The notes beneath the pieces were generated by a model that had not been told where the DNA came from, did not search any database, and saw only the letters and a list, made by a program, of their open reading frames with translations. Made by a program: the position numbers and the translations under genes. Of a stretch of DNA of 64,000 nucleotides, positions 54,475-63,084 are shown piece by piece. How positions within the stretch are numbered: the first letter of the stretch is position 1; the number at the start of each line of letters is the position of its first letter. This DNA comes from Duganella sacchari (GTDB lineage: Bacteria > Pseudomonadota > Gammaproteobacteria > Burkholderiales > Burkholderiaceae_D), in the NCBI RefSeq assembly GCF_900143065.1, contig NZ_FRCX01000009.1, forward strand, positions 62,001 to 126,000. Reading direction: 5' to 3'.

Positions 54475-54825
54475 ATGACAAACCAAGTCGGCATAGACAT
54501 GAACAATGATGCGGATGGCGATGATCTGCTGCAATACAATCCCAACCGCCTGCTGGATACCCTGATCGAGAACCTGCGCCTGAAAAACGACGCAGCGCTG
54601 TCGCGCGCACTGGAAGTAGCACCACCAGTGATCAGCAAGATTCGCCACCACCGCCTGCCGGTTGGCGCTTCGCTGCTGATCCGCATGCACGAAGTCAGCG
54701 ACCTGAGTATCCGTGACCTGCGTTACTTGATGGGCGACCGCCGCAACAAGTTCCGCATCAGCGACAAGCAATTCAAGCCTAAAGAAGGCGAAACCCCGAA
54801 CGGCGGTAACAACAACCAAGGCTAA
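54475..54825 (+). CDS. Small HTH-type regulator, unknown target
   Basis: A 116-residue protein with a predicted helix-turn-helix in about residues 24-60 (LLDTLIENLRLKNDAALSRA, then EVAPPVISKIRHHRLP), followed by a conserved-looking SDLSIRDLRYLMGDRRNKFR. The flanks are acidic at the N-terminus and Asn/Gly-rich at the C-terminus. I believe it is a conserved Burkholderiales family without known function. The ATG at 54475 follows AAGGAA. The leader contains candidate operators. Confidence 0.8.
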   Translation: MTNQVGIDMNNDADGDDLLQYNPNRLLDTLIENLRLKNDAALSRALEVAPPVISKIRHHRLPVGASLLIRMHEVSDLSIRDLRYLMGDRRNKFRISDKQFKPKEGETPNGGNNNQG

Positions 54826-54857
54826 TCCAGCCTCGTTGTGATCCGTTCCGGTCAGCA

Positions 54858-54891
54858 CGCCCTCCTCCCTTTTACCAAGGGGACGAGGGCG
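54858..54891. terminator. Stem-loop between the HTH gene and cysM
   Basis: CGCCCTCCTCCC pairs with GGGACGAGGGCG (one mismatch) between the two converging stops. It lacks a long T-run on either strand, so termination strength is uncertain. Confidence 0.55.
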
Positions 54892-54899
54892 TTGTCGCT

Positions 54900-55802
54900 T
54901 CAGGCCGGGAAAACGCCAGTCGACAGGTAGCGGTCGCCGCGGTCGCAGACGATGAACACGATGGTGGCGTTCTCCACCGTTTGCGAAATGCGCAGCGCAA
55001 TCTCGCACGCACCCGCTGCCGAGATCCCGCAGAAGATGCCTTCTTCCGCCGCCATGCGGCGTGCCATACGTTCGGCCGCCGCCTGCGACACCGACTCCAC
55101 GCGGTCCACGCGCGAACGGTCGTAAATCTTCGGCAGATAGGCCTCCGGCCATTTTCGGATGCCGGGTATCGACGAGCCCTCTTCCGGCTCGGCGCCGATG
55201 ATCTGCACGTCCGGATTCTGTTCCTTCAGGTAGCGCGAGGTGCCCATGATGGTGCCGGTGGTGCCCATGGCGCTCACAAAGTGGGTCACGCGGCCGTCCG
55301 TGTCGCGCCAGATTTCCGGTCCCGTGCTTTCGTAGTGCGCGCGCGCGTTGTCCTGGTTGCCGAACTGGTCCAGGATGATGCCCTTGCCATCCTTTTGCAG
55401 CTGCTCGGCCATGTCACGCGCATACTCCATGCCGCCCGTCTTGGGCGTCAGCATGATGTTGGCGCCATAGGCGGCCATGCTCTGGCGGCGCTCGACACTG
55501 AGATTTTCCGGCATCAGCAGCAGCATCTTGTAGCCACGGATGGCGGCGGCCATGGCCAGCGCAATGCCGGTATTGCCGCTGGTGGCTTCGATCAGCGTAT
55601 CGCCCGGCTTGATGTCGCCGCGTTCTTCGGCACGCATGAGCATGGACATGGCGGCGCGGTCCTTGACCGAACCGGCCGGATTGTTGCCTTCCAGCTTGCC
55701 GAGAATGATGTTGTTGCGGGCGGCGGCGTCCGCGCCGGGCAGGCGCACCAATTGCACCAGCGGCGTGTTGCCGATCGTATCTTGCAGAGTCTTGTAAGCC
55801 AT
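54900..55802 (-). CDS. cysM: Cysteine synthase B
   Basis: A 300-residue PLP enzyme that makes cysteine from O-acetylserine (and thiosulfate as the B isozyme). The PLP Lys47 lies in NPAGSVKDRAA, with TIGNTPLVQL at the N-terminus, the phosphate loop region EATSGNTGIALA and GTTGTIMGTSRYLKE. EGSSIPGIRKWPEAYLP supports CysM rather than CysK. The ATG giving MAYKTLQD is the family start; the extension is rejected. Confidence 0.93.
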   Translation of the reverse strand: MAYKTLQDTIGNTPLVQLVRLPGADAAARNNIILGKLEGNNPAGSVKDRAAMSMLMRAEERGDIKPGDTLIEATSGNTGIALAMAAAIRGYKMLLLMPENLSVERRQSMAAYGANIMLTPKTGGMEYARDMAEQLQKDGKGIILDQFGNQDNARAHYESTGPEIWRDTDGRVTHFVSAMGTTGTIMGTSRYLKEQNPDVQIIGAEPEEGSSIPGIRKWPEAYLPKIYDRSRVDRVESVSQAAAERMARRMAAEEGIFCGISAAGACEIALRISQTVENATIVFIVCDRGDRYLSTGVFPA

Positions 55803-55947
55803 CGTGTTCTTGTTCGAGTTCGCCAAAATGACCATTTTAGCCGAGTTGCCGCAAAGCGGCCGACTACCGCCTAAGTCTTTGGACTGGCGGCGCCGCTTCG
55901 GCTAGACTGGCAACATTCGTGCAACCATCTTCATATTCGGAATTCTC

Positions 55948-57717
55948 ATGGCCACCACCTCCACGGAACTACTCCCCGAAGAAACCCCGGACGAGCCGAC
56001 GCCGCGCCCCGCCCTCGACCTCGAACAACGCCGGCACCAGATCTTCCCCACGCTGAGTCCGGCCGACATCCGCCACATGCAGCGCTTCGGCCATGTGGTG
56101 TGCTTCAAGAACGGCGAAATGATTTTCGAAGCGGGCAAAACCAGCTTCGGCCTGATGCTGGTGCTGAAAGGCGGCATCGAAGTCAACCGCTACGATGGCC
56201 TGGGCAACACCTCGTACGTGACCACCCACCAACCCGGCCAGTTCAGCGGTGAAGTGGCGCAGCTGTCCGGCCGGCCGTCACTCGGCAATGGCCATGCGGT
56301 GGGCGATGTGGAAGTGCTGGTGGTGCCATCGGAATCGCTGCGCGCACTGCTGGTGGCGCATGCCGACCTGGGCGAACGCATCGTGCGCGCGCTGATCCTG
56401 CGCCGCGTCGGCCTGATCGAACAGGCGTCGGGCGGCCCGGTGATCGTCGGTCCGCGTGGCCATGGCCGCATCCATACGCTGCAAAGCTTCCTGCAATCCA
56501 ACGGCCATCCGCACGTGGTGCTCGACCCCGAGCACGATCAGCAGGCGTCCGACCTGATGGCGCACTACCAGCCCAAGCCGGAAGAGCTGCCGCTGGTGGT
56601 GTGCCCGGACGGCGTGGTCAAGAAAAATCCCACCGTGGTCGATATCGGCCGCTGCCTCGGCATGCTGCCGGAGCTGGACGGCGACAAGGTATGGGACGTG
56701 ATCGTGGTGGGCGCCGGTCCCGCCGGCCTGGCGACGGCCGTGTATGCGGCATCGGAAGGCCTGTCAGTGCTGGCGCTGGAAACCCGCGCTTACGGCGGCC
56801 AGGCCGGCGCCAGTGCGCGCATTGAAAACTACCTGGGCTTCCCGACCGGCGTTTCCGGCCGTGCGCTCGCGGGCCGCGCTTACGTGCAGGCGCAGAAGTT
56901 CGGCGTCGAGATCGCGATCCCGGCGCCTGCGGGCCGCCTGATCTGCGACACCTACCCGCTGCAGGTGGAGATGTGCGGCAGCCTGCAAAAGCTCAAGGCC
57001 AGGAGCGTGGTGCTGTCGTGCGGCGCGCGCTATCGCCGTCCGTCGCTGGCCAACCTCAAGCAGTTCGAGGGCAAGGGCGTGTACTACTGGGCCTCGCCGG
57101 TCGAGGCCAAGCTGTGCAAGACGGAAGAAATCGTGCTGGTCGGCGGTGGCAATTCGGCGGGCCAGGCGGCCGTGTTCCTGTCGGGCTTTGCGTCCAAGGT
57201 GCATATGCTGATCCGCAAGGACAGCCTGTCGTCCACCATGTCGTCCTACCTGATCGAGCGTATCCAGGCCACGCCGAATATCGAGCTGCACACCTGCACC
57301 GAAATCGTCGCGCTGGAAGGCGACGAGGATGGCCTCAAACAGGTCCGCATCCGCCACGCCACCACCGGCGACGAGTGCGACTACGATGTGTGCCGCGTAT
57401 TCCTGTTCATTGGCGCCGAGCCTAACACGGGCTGGCTCAGCGACTGCGGCGTAGATGTCGATGCCCATGGCTTTATCCGCACCGGCTTTGACGTCACCAA
57501 GTCGCAGTGCAAGGCCAACTTCGCCAACGGCGTGTATCCGCGCGACCTGCCCTCACGCGCCGCGCTGGAAACCAGCGTGCCGGGTGTGTTTGCGATTGGC
57601 GACGTGCGCGCCACCTCCACCAAGCGCGTGGCCGCCGCTGTTGGCGAGGGCGCGGCCGTGGTCTCGCAGATCCACCAGTTCCTGGCCAACCTGCCAGCAG
57701 ATAAACTGGGAACGTAA
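55948..57717 (+). CDS. Cyclic-nucleotide-binding domain fused to a thioredoxin-reductase-like flavoprotein
   Basis: A 589-residue fusion. A cNMP-binding-like domain (about residues 30-150; GEMIFEAG, then GQFSGEVAQLSGRPS) is followed by a thioredoxin-like linker domain (about 160-235) and a two-domain FAD/NAD reductase (GAGPAGLATAVYAAS about 255, GGGNSAGQAAVFLS, C-terminal GVFAIGDVRATSTKRVAAAVGEG-like region). The redox-active CxxC of thioredoxin reductase is not present: WASPVEAKLC stands there. Ligand and electron acceptor are unknown. Confidence 0.88.
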   Translation: MATTSTELLPEETPDEPTPRPALDLEQRRHQIFPTLSPADIRHMQRFGHVVCFKNGEMIFEAGKTSFGLMLVLKGGIEVNRYDGLGNTSYVTTHQPGQFSGEVAQLSGRPSLGNGHAVGDVEVLVVPSESLRALLVAHADLGERIVRALILRRVGLIEQASGGPVIVGPRGHGRIHTLQSFLQSNGHPHVVLDPEHDQQASDLMAHYQPKPEELPLVVCPDGVVKKNPTVVDIGRCLGMLPELDGDKVWDVIVVGAGPAGLATAVYAASEGLSVLALETRAYGGQAGASARIENYLGFPTGVSGRALAGRAYVQAQKFGVEIAIPAPAGRLICDTYPLQVEMCGSLQKLKARSVVLSCGARYRRPSLANLKQFEGKGVYYWASPVEAKLCKTEEIVLVGGGNSAGQAAVFLSGFASKVHMLIRKDSLSSTMSSYLIERIQATPNIELHTCTEIVALEGDEDGLKQVRIRHATTGDECDYDVCRVFLFIGAEPNTGWLSDCGVDVDAHGFIRTGFDVTKSQCKANFANGVYPRDLPSRAALETSVPGVFAIGDVRATSTKRVAAAVGEGAAVVSQIHQFLANLPADKLGT

Positions 57718-57719
57718 GC

Positions 57720-59039
57720 TTAGCCGGCGAGCCGCAGATGCTGCAGCAATGCTTTGAGGTTATCAGGATAGGCTTGCAGCATGTCGATGAACAGCGCCGT
57801 TACCGGTTGAGATAAAAGGAACTGCTGCTGCGCCTGATCTGGATACACATAGCATTGCCGGGCCCGCAGCCAGGCGAGCAGGCCTTCCTCCAGGCGCAGC
57901 TTGCGCGCCTCCGCAGCACCAACCCGCAGGCCGACGCGGGCGATTGCCTCCAGCCAGTTCCAGCGATTGGTTTCCGAAAGCAGCAAGAAAAATCCGACGC
58001 TATCGCTGGTTTCAAGCTGGCTGCGTATCAGTGAGAATGGGATGTAAGCCCCATATCTGGACACAAGCTGCACGGCGAGCTTGCGCACGCCCGGCGCGGC
58101 ATCATGCATCGCGGTGAGCGCGATGTCATCCTTGTCGTGTGGCGCGAGTTTGAACCACGCAGACAGCGCAGCGGCGCGTATCGCGGGATGGCGGCTGTCC
58201 ACATGGGATTTGATAAGTTCCAGATCTGCCGCGTCGCGCTGTGCCGCCAGCGCAGCCAGATAAACGCGCGTGCGTTGCGCCGGATGCTCTGATTCCAGTC
58301 TGGCACGGTAATGGCCGCGCACATCAAAGCCGGCCGCCAAAAGATAGATCGCCGCCGCTGACCGTATCGACGATTGCAGATCATCCAGCGCCGCAACCGC
58401 GATCTCCATGCGCGCCTTGATTGGCATGGCCAACAAGGCACGGACAGCCATGGTACGGACCACAGCGAAATGCGTACGTGCCGCCGCACGATATGCGAGT
58501 TCCTGCTGCTCCGGCGCCAGCTGCGCACACAGCACAACCGCATGATGGGCCAGCACCACGTCGTCGCGGCGCCTCAGCATCAAGCCGATCAGGTCCACCA
58601 GTGGTATCAGCTGGTAGTCGAGCAGCAGGTGGACGGCGGCGCGCGCAATCCTGAGATCGGGACTGGCCGCCGCAACGCGAATCGTCTCGCCGCCCACCTG
58701 CTGGATCAGTTGCCGCTCCACGATGGCCAGCCATCCGGCGTTGTCTTCTCTTGCGCCGTTATGCAACTGCCGCAGCAACGGCAAGATGGCCATGAGCTGC
58801 CCGGCCGATGCATGCGGCTGCAAGACGCTCCATGCCACACGCGCTGCTTTGCGCACGGCCGGCACCCAGTCGTTCAGCCGTGCCGCGACTTCCGGCAGCA
58901 GCTCGGGGTGCGCCAGTTCGGCAGCGCGCTTGAGCGTGGCCTCGCGTACATAGCCGGAATACGAAGCTGCATGCTCGCGCAACACGGTGACGCTATCCGA
59001 TGTGCGTATCGACTCGATGATCGCTGCGAAATAATCCAT
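57720..59039 (-). CDS. HEAT-repeat-like protein
   Basis: A 439-residue alpha-helical protein made of HEAT-like repeats, for example VREATLKRAAELAHPELLPE, VPAVRKAARVAWSVLQP and HPAIRAAALSAWFKLAPHD. No signal peptide or membrane segment is seen. HEAT proteins act as scaffolds; no partner is known here. It follows the deacetylase stop with no gap (TAGATG) and is the last gene of a four-gene operon. Confidence 0.82.
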   Translation of the reverse strand: MDYFAAIIESIRTSDSVTVLREHAASYSGYVREATLKRAAELAHPELLPEVAARLNDWVPAVRKAARVAWSVLQPHASAGQLMAILPLLRQLHNGAREDNAGWLAIVERQLIQQVGGETIRVAAASPDLRIARAAVHLLLDYQLIPLVDLIGLMLRRRDDVVLAHHAVVLCAQLAPEQQELAYRAAARTHFAVVRTMAVRALLAMPIKARMEIAVAALDDLQSSIRSAAAIYLLAAGFDVRGHYRARLESEHPAQRTRVYLAALAAQRDAADLELIKSHVDSRHPAIRAAALSAWFKLAPHDKDDIALTAMHDAAPGVRKLAVQLVSRYGAYIPFSLIRSQLETSDSVGFFLLLSETNRWNWLEAIARVGLRVGAAEARKLRLEEGLLAWLRARQCYVYPDQAQQQFLLSQPVTALFIDMLQAYPDNLKALLQHLRLAG

Positions 59040-59957
59040 CTACAGTCCCTGCTGCCTGAGCGCCGCGATTTCGGCATCGCCATCATCGACCAGGCGCTCC
59101 CAGCCTTCAAACTTGCCGAGGCCTTTGCTGCGCGCGATGGAAAGCAGCAGGCTCTGGCCAGCAACCAGCTTTTCCGGCGGCTGCGAGTAGACCTTGTCGG
59201 CAAAGGCCTGCGCTGGTGTGATGATGGTCCAGCCCATGTCCCTGAACTGCTGGATCGCATCCTTGAGCCACAGCGCGTTGACCAGGTTGTGGTGCATCAG
59301 GATCACCTGCGGAATGTCGCGGCCTTCCAGCTGGCGCGACAGGTCGCGATAGGCAGTCGCGCGCTGGCGCAAGTGCGACAGGTAGGCCTGCCTGATCGGT
59401 GCGAGATCGGCTTGCGGATTTTTGGCCAGCACGTCGTTGAGTTTTTCGTCCAGCCGCCAGTCGCTGGTGTCCAGGCTCACATAGGCGTTGCGATAACCGG
59501 CCTGCTTGAGAAAGGCGCGCATGCCGTCGCGTTTTTCCGGCGTATTCCCTTCGCGCAGGAAGGTGAAACGGAACCACTTCTGATAGCCTGGCAGCGTTGC
59601 GGTAATTCGGTCGCAATCGGTGATCTCCCGCTGGTACTGCGCCAGCGTGACGTTGGCATCGTTGAGGTCCAGGTGCGTCATGGTGTGGTTGCCGACCGCG
59701 TGCCCTGCCTTGCCCCAGTCCTGCGCCAGCGCATAGCCTGCCGGACGGTCCGCGCCATTGCCGCAGGTGACGAACAGCGCGGCCGATACCTTCTGCGCGG
59801 ACAGCGCATCAAGCAAGGCCTGGTTGCGCTGCTGCGGCGACAGCAGCGGCGTTTCCTGCAGACGCGGACCGTCATCAAACGTGAACGCCACCGACTGCGC
59901 CTGCGCAGCACCAGCGACAGCCAGCAGCAGGCCGGCAATCCATGCAGCTGATTTCAT
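59040..59957 (-). CDS. Polysaccharide deacetylase (NodB homology), exported
   Basis: A 305-residue carbohydrate esterase 4-like protein with a signal peptide (cleavage near AAQAQ). NodB motifs are seen: TFDDGP with Asp28 and Asp29, and NHTMTHLDL with the metal-binding histidines. Further motifs and the C-terminal MHHNLVNALWLKDAI follow. It should deacetylate an N-acetylated glycan in the periplasm. Its ATG overlaps the MBL gene stop (ATGA) and its stop abuts the HEAT gene start. Confidence 0.92.
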   Translation of the reverse strand: MKSAAWIAGLLLAVAGAAQAQSVAFTFDDGPRLQETPLLSPQQRNQALLDALSAQKVSAALFVTCGNGADRPAGYALAQDWGKAGHAVGNHTMTHLDLNDANVTLAQYQREITDCDRITATLPGYQKWFRFTFLREGNTPEKRDGMRAFLKQAGYRNAYVSLDTSDWRLDEKLNDVLAKNPQADLAPIRQAYLSHLRQRATAYRDLSRQLEGRDIPQVILMHHNLVNALWLKDAIQQFRDMGWTIITPAQAFADKVYSQPPEKLVAGQSLLLSIARSKGLGKFEGWERLVDDGDAEIAALRQQGL

Positions 59958-61264
59958 TGTTTCTCCGTGAGCCGGCGCAACTGCGCCGCCTGATAAGCGC
60001 CGATGGCGTCGTTGAACAGGCAGCGTATGAGCGGATCATCCACGATGTCGGCATCGGCTGGCGCGCCATCGATGCGCAGATACATGGAGGTCAGCGACTC
60101 GCCCAGCGCCAGTCCCGCGTACAGCTTGGCCATGGGGATGGCCGTCAGCCATGCTGGCGCTTCCTCATCGCCCATCAGCGCGATGCGGTCGCCATGGATG
60201 CGGTAGCGGAACTGCTGCACCTGGCCCGCATGATCGTAGACCGACAGCTGCCACACGCACGGTGCGGCGAAGTAGCTGTCCTCCGGCAGTTCCATGTCCT
60301 CATAGCGCTGCAACAGGCCGTTGCGGCAGAAGTCCAGCACCAGCGCTTCCTGATCGGCCGTCAGCGGCGCAAAACGGCGCGCGATGTCGGCCGTGGGCGG
60401 CGGCACGAGGTCCGGGTCGTAAGCGTAATCGACATCCTGCTCACCGAGCGGCAGCACCCAGGGCAGCGGCACGGCGGGCGTCAACGCAGCGGCCGTGAGC
60501 TCCACCGCGACGCCAGGATTGAGCCGCACCACGCGCGCAGCGGGCAGCCACTCGCCCACCGCCTGCGCAAACTGGCGATAGGTGATCGGGAACAGCGCGT
60601 GGTTGTACCACGACCATGGCTCCTGGCGGAACTGGCAGGAGCTGGGCACCACGTAGCGCGGCGCCAGCGCCTGCAGCTGTTCCGGCCATTCCTCCGGCAA
60701 CGCCACCGGGCCGCGCTCGGCGCGCGATGGCGCGATTACATCCACTTCGCGCATGGTCTGGAATGGCCACAGCACCATGTCCCACGGTGCGTAGGGCCTG
60801 AGCTGTACCAGCGTCTCCGGGTCCATCCACGAATCCACCACGTTCAGCACATTGAGGCCTTCGGCGCGGATCTGGAACATGGAATCGACGTCCGCATCCA
60901 GCGCGCGGCGCGGGATGACCTCAAACGCGCCGACCGGCACGGCCACATCGACCGTGAGCGGCTGTACATTGACGAAGCCCAGCGCGCGTATCATCCCGAA
61001 CAGTTCGTCGAACAGGCAGTACATATGGATCGGCGTGCTGCGGTCCAGCAGGTCCAGGCTCTCCAGCGAACAATGGTCATCGTGCAGGTGCGAGATGAAC
61101 ACGGCGTCGGGACGCAAGCCGCGTATCTGCTGCGCGTCGAAGGCCACATCGGGGAAGGCGTGGCAGTTGCGGCTGAACGGATTCTCAAACACCGGATCAA
61201 ACAGGATCTGCGTGCCGCCGCTCTCGAACACATAGCCGGCGTGGAGGATGCGCGAAATCTTCAT
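59954..61264 (-). CDS. MBL-fold metallo-hydrolase with extra C-terminal domain
   Basis: A 436-residue protein. The N-terminal half is a metallo-beta-lactamase fold with the zinc motif SHLHDDHCSLESL and an early FDPVFENPFSRNCHAF. The remaining ~200 residues have no motif I recognise. No signal peptide is visible. It overlaps both neighbours, by one base with the peptidase and four with the deacetylase, so it is translated as part of the operon. Substrate unknown. Confidence 0.87.
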   Translation of the reverse strand: MKISRILHAGYVFESGGTQILFDPVFENPFSRNCHAFPDVAFDAQQIRGLRPDAVFISHLHDDHCSLESLDLLDRSTPIHMYCLFDELFGMIRALGFVNVQPLTVDVAVPVGAFEVIPRRALDADVDSMFQIRAEGLNVLNVVDSWMDPETLVQLRPYAPWDMVLWPFQTMREVDVIAPSRAERGPVALPEEWPEQLQALAPRYVVPSSCQFRQEPWSWYNHALFPITYRQFAQAVGEWLPAARVVRLNPGVAVELTAAALTPAVPLPWVLPLGEQDVDYAYDPDLVPPPTADIARRFAPLTADQEALVLDFCRNGLLQRYEDMELPEDSYFAAPCVWQLSVYDHAGQVQQFRYRIHGDRIALMGDEEAPAWLTAIPMAKLYAGLALGESLTSMYLRIDGAPADADIVDDPLIRCLFNDAIGAYQAAQLRRLTEKQ

Positions 61265-62613
61265 CAGCGCAGCGGCGTTGGATAGCTGGCCGGGCTCACA
61301 TTGCCATCCTTGTCGATGGCCTGCACGCCGAAGTACACATTGTCCTTGGACTGCGGCATGGTGAATTCGGTCACGTTGCCGACGAACTTGCTGCCCTGCC
61401 AGTCCGCCGCCGTGGTGTCGCGCCAGACAATGCGGTAGCCCGCCAGATCAGGCTCGCTGTTGGCCTGCCATACCAGCTCCGTATCGTTCTGCAGCTTGGC
61501 CGTACGTACCTGCACCTTCTGCGGTGCAGCCGGCGCCAGCGCCAGCGAGGACAGGGCCGCCGCGTTCACGCGCGCCACCCTGGCGATGTAGTTGTAGTCG
61601 TTGTACTGCGGCAGATCGCCGATCAGCACCCCGTTCTCGGTGCGGATGTTCTGGTGCTGATGATTGAAGTCTTCGGCCGGCTCGGTGAAACGCAAGGCCG
61701 CATAGCCCCGCTCAAGGAAAGGCATATGGTCGCCGCCGCGCAGATAACGGTCGCGGCGCTGGATCACATTGACTTTAAACTTGGGCACATAGCGCTCGCC
61801 CGCCTCCTTCACCGCGCGCGCCAGCTGGCGCGACAGCGAATCGTTCTCGCCGCCGGTCTGGATCAGCGTACGCACCGCATCGCTGTTTTCCTTCTGCACC
61901 GGCAGGCCTTCCGCGAACAGGCGCACTTGCGTGTCGTCCTTCTTGCCATGTTCGTCACGCGAGCTGCCGATGATGTCGTTGGTGAACATGCCGGCGATGT
62001 TCAGATTCTTTTGCCTTGCCTGCTCCGCCCAGTGCGCCGCGCCCAGCAAGCCCTGCTCTTCCGCCGCCACCGTCATGAACACCAGCGTAGCATCGAATTT
62101 GTACCTGGCCATCACGCACGCCATTTCCATCACGGCCGCCGTGCCGGAGGCGTCATCGTTGGCGCCCGGCGCGTCGCCGCTGGCATCCATCACATCGGTA
62201 TTGCGTGAATCGTAGTGGCCGCTGACCACGTACATGCGCTCCACCGAGGCCGCCTGCGTGCCCGGCAAGGTCGCCACCACGTTCACGATTTCCGTGGGAC
62301 GGCTGATGCGTGCCGACACCGGCGCGATGTGACTATCAAACTCCACCTTGAGCGCCGTGCCCGCGCCGCAGCGCTCCAGTTCCGCCTTGATCCAGCGGCG
62401 CGCGGCGCCAATGCCCTCGGTTTCGGAGACCGTGTCCGACATCGTGTGGCGCGTGCGGAAGCCCACCAGCTTGCGGATGGTGGCTTCTATGCGTACCGGG
62501 GAAATTTCTTTGACGATCTGGTCGATCTGCGCCTGATGACGTTTGGTATCAGGTTCTGCGGCCGTGGCAGGTACGGCGATCAGCAGTGCCAGCGCGAGGG
62601 GTTTGATCTGCAT
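61264..62613 (-). CDS. M28-family zinc metallopeptidase, exported
   Basis: A 449-residue exported peptidase with a signal peptide (LALLIAVPATAAEP). Zinc-site motifs are VSGHYDSRNT, PGANDDASGTAAVME, VAAEEQGLLG and NDIIGSS, with a late GGDHMPFLE His. The C-terminal ~100 residues form a fibronectin-III-like module (LVWQANSEPDLAGYRIVWRD). It begins the four-gene operon M28-MBL-deacetylase-HEAT. Aminopeptidase activity is likely but not shown. Confidence 0.93.
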   Translation of the reverse strand: MQIKPLALALLIAVPATAAEPDTKRHQAQIDQIVKEISPVRIEATIRKLVGFRTRHTMSDTVSETEGIGAARRWIKAELERCGAGTALKVEFDSHIAPVSARISRPTEIVNVVATLPGTQAASVERMYVVSGHYDSRNTDVMDASGDAPGANDDASGTAAVMEMACVMARYKFDATLVFMTVAAEEQGLLGAAHWAEQARQKNLNIAGMFTNDIIGSSRDEHGKKDDTQVRLFAEGLPVQKENSDAVRTLIQTGGENDSLSRQLARAVKEAGERYVPKFKVNVIQRRDRYLRGGDHMPFLERGYAALRFTEPAEDFNHQHQNIRTENGVLIGDLPQYNDYNYIARVARVNAAALSSLALAPAAPQKVQVRTAKLQNDTELVWQANSEPDLAGYRIVWRDTTAADWQGSKFVGNVTEFTMPQSKDNVYFGVQAIDKDGNVSPASYPTPLR

Positions 62614-62633
62614 GCAGCGGTCTCCGGAGAATA

Positions 62634-62657
62634 GCCCGCGACGCTGTGGCCGCGGGC
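62634..62657. terminator. Stem-loop after the ComEA-like gene
   Basis: GCCCGCG and CGCGGGC pair around a 10-base loop. No T-run follows on the minus strand, so this is a weak terminator candidate or a structural element. Confidence 0.45.
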
Positions 62658-62675
62658 CGTTGGAAAACCACTATC

Positions 62676-62972
62676 TTACTTGGAAGACTTGGCCGGCGCA
62701 CCGTCTTTCGACTTGCCATTCACTTGCAAGCCAGCCTCGGACAGCTTGAGAGCATTCTTCTGGCCGATGCCTTTGACGCGCTGCTCCAGGTCGCCCCAGT
62801 CCTTGAATTCACCCTTCTTGCGCTCTTCCAGGATGGCCTTGGTCTTGGCCGGCCCCAGGCCGCGGATGGCGTCCAGCGCGGCCGCATCGGCCTTGTTGAC
62901 GTCAACCTGGGCCCAGGCCAGGGTCATGCTTGCGGCCAGCGTGGCAAGCGCCAGCAGTAGTTTCTTGTACAT
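62676..62972 (-). CDS. ComEA-like helix-hairpin-helix protein
   Basis: A 98-residue protein with a signal peptide (LALATLAASMTLAWA) and a ComEA/HhH motif, VNKADAAALDAIRGLGPAKTK then VKGIGQKNALKL. Relatives bind DNA in the periplasm during uptake, but short versions like this are common in non-competent bacteria. An AAGAAACT-like region and an ATG start fit. No other competence gene is nearby. Confidence 0.9.
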   Translation of the reverse strand: MYKKLLLALATLAASMTLAWAQVDVNKADAAALDAIRGLGPAKTKAILEERKKGEFKDWGDLEQRVKGIGQKNALKLSEAGLQVNGKSKDGAPAKSSK

Positions 62973-63031
62973 AAGCGTCTCCGTTCAGTTGAACAAGGGC
63001 GACCATCGCACCTTGAACCACCTTAACGGCG

Positions 63032-63062
63032 GGCGGCCGCTGCACGGATGACAGCGGCCGCC
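63032..63062 (-). terminator. Strong stem-loop after the DUF4214/CxxCH gene
   Basis: GGCGGCCGCTG and CAGCGGCCGCC pair perfectly over 11 bp with a 9-base loop, 23 bases past the stop. There is no T-run, so the role as terminator is inferred from position and strength. Confidence 0.6.
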
Positions 63063-63084
63063 TGACGCAGATCAAACCAGCCGC

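Noticed and set aside
54855..54895. Hairpin as a small RNA gene
   Set aside because: It sits exactly between two converging stops, and no promoter is visible; a transcription end is the simpler reading.
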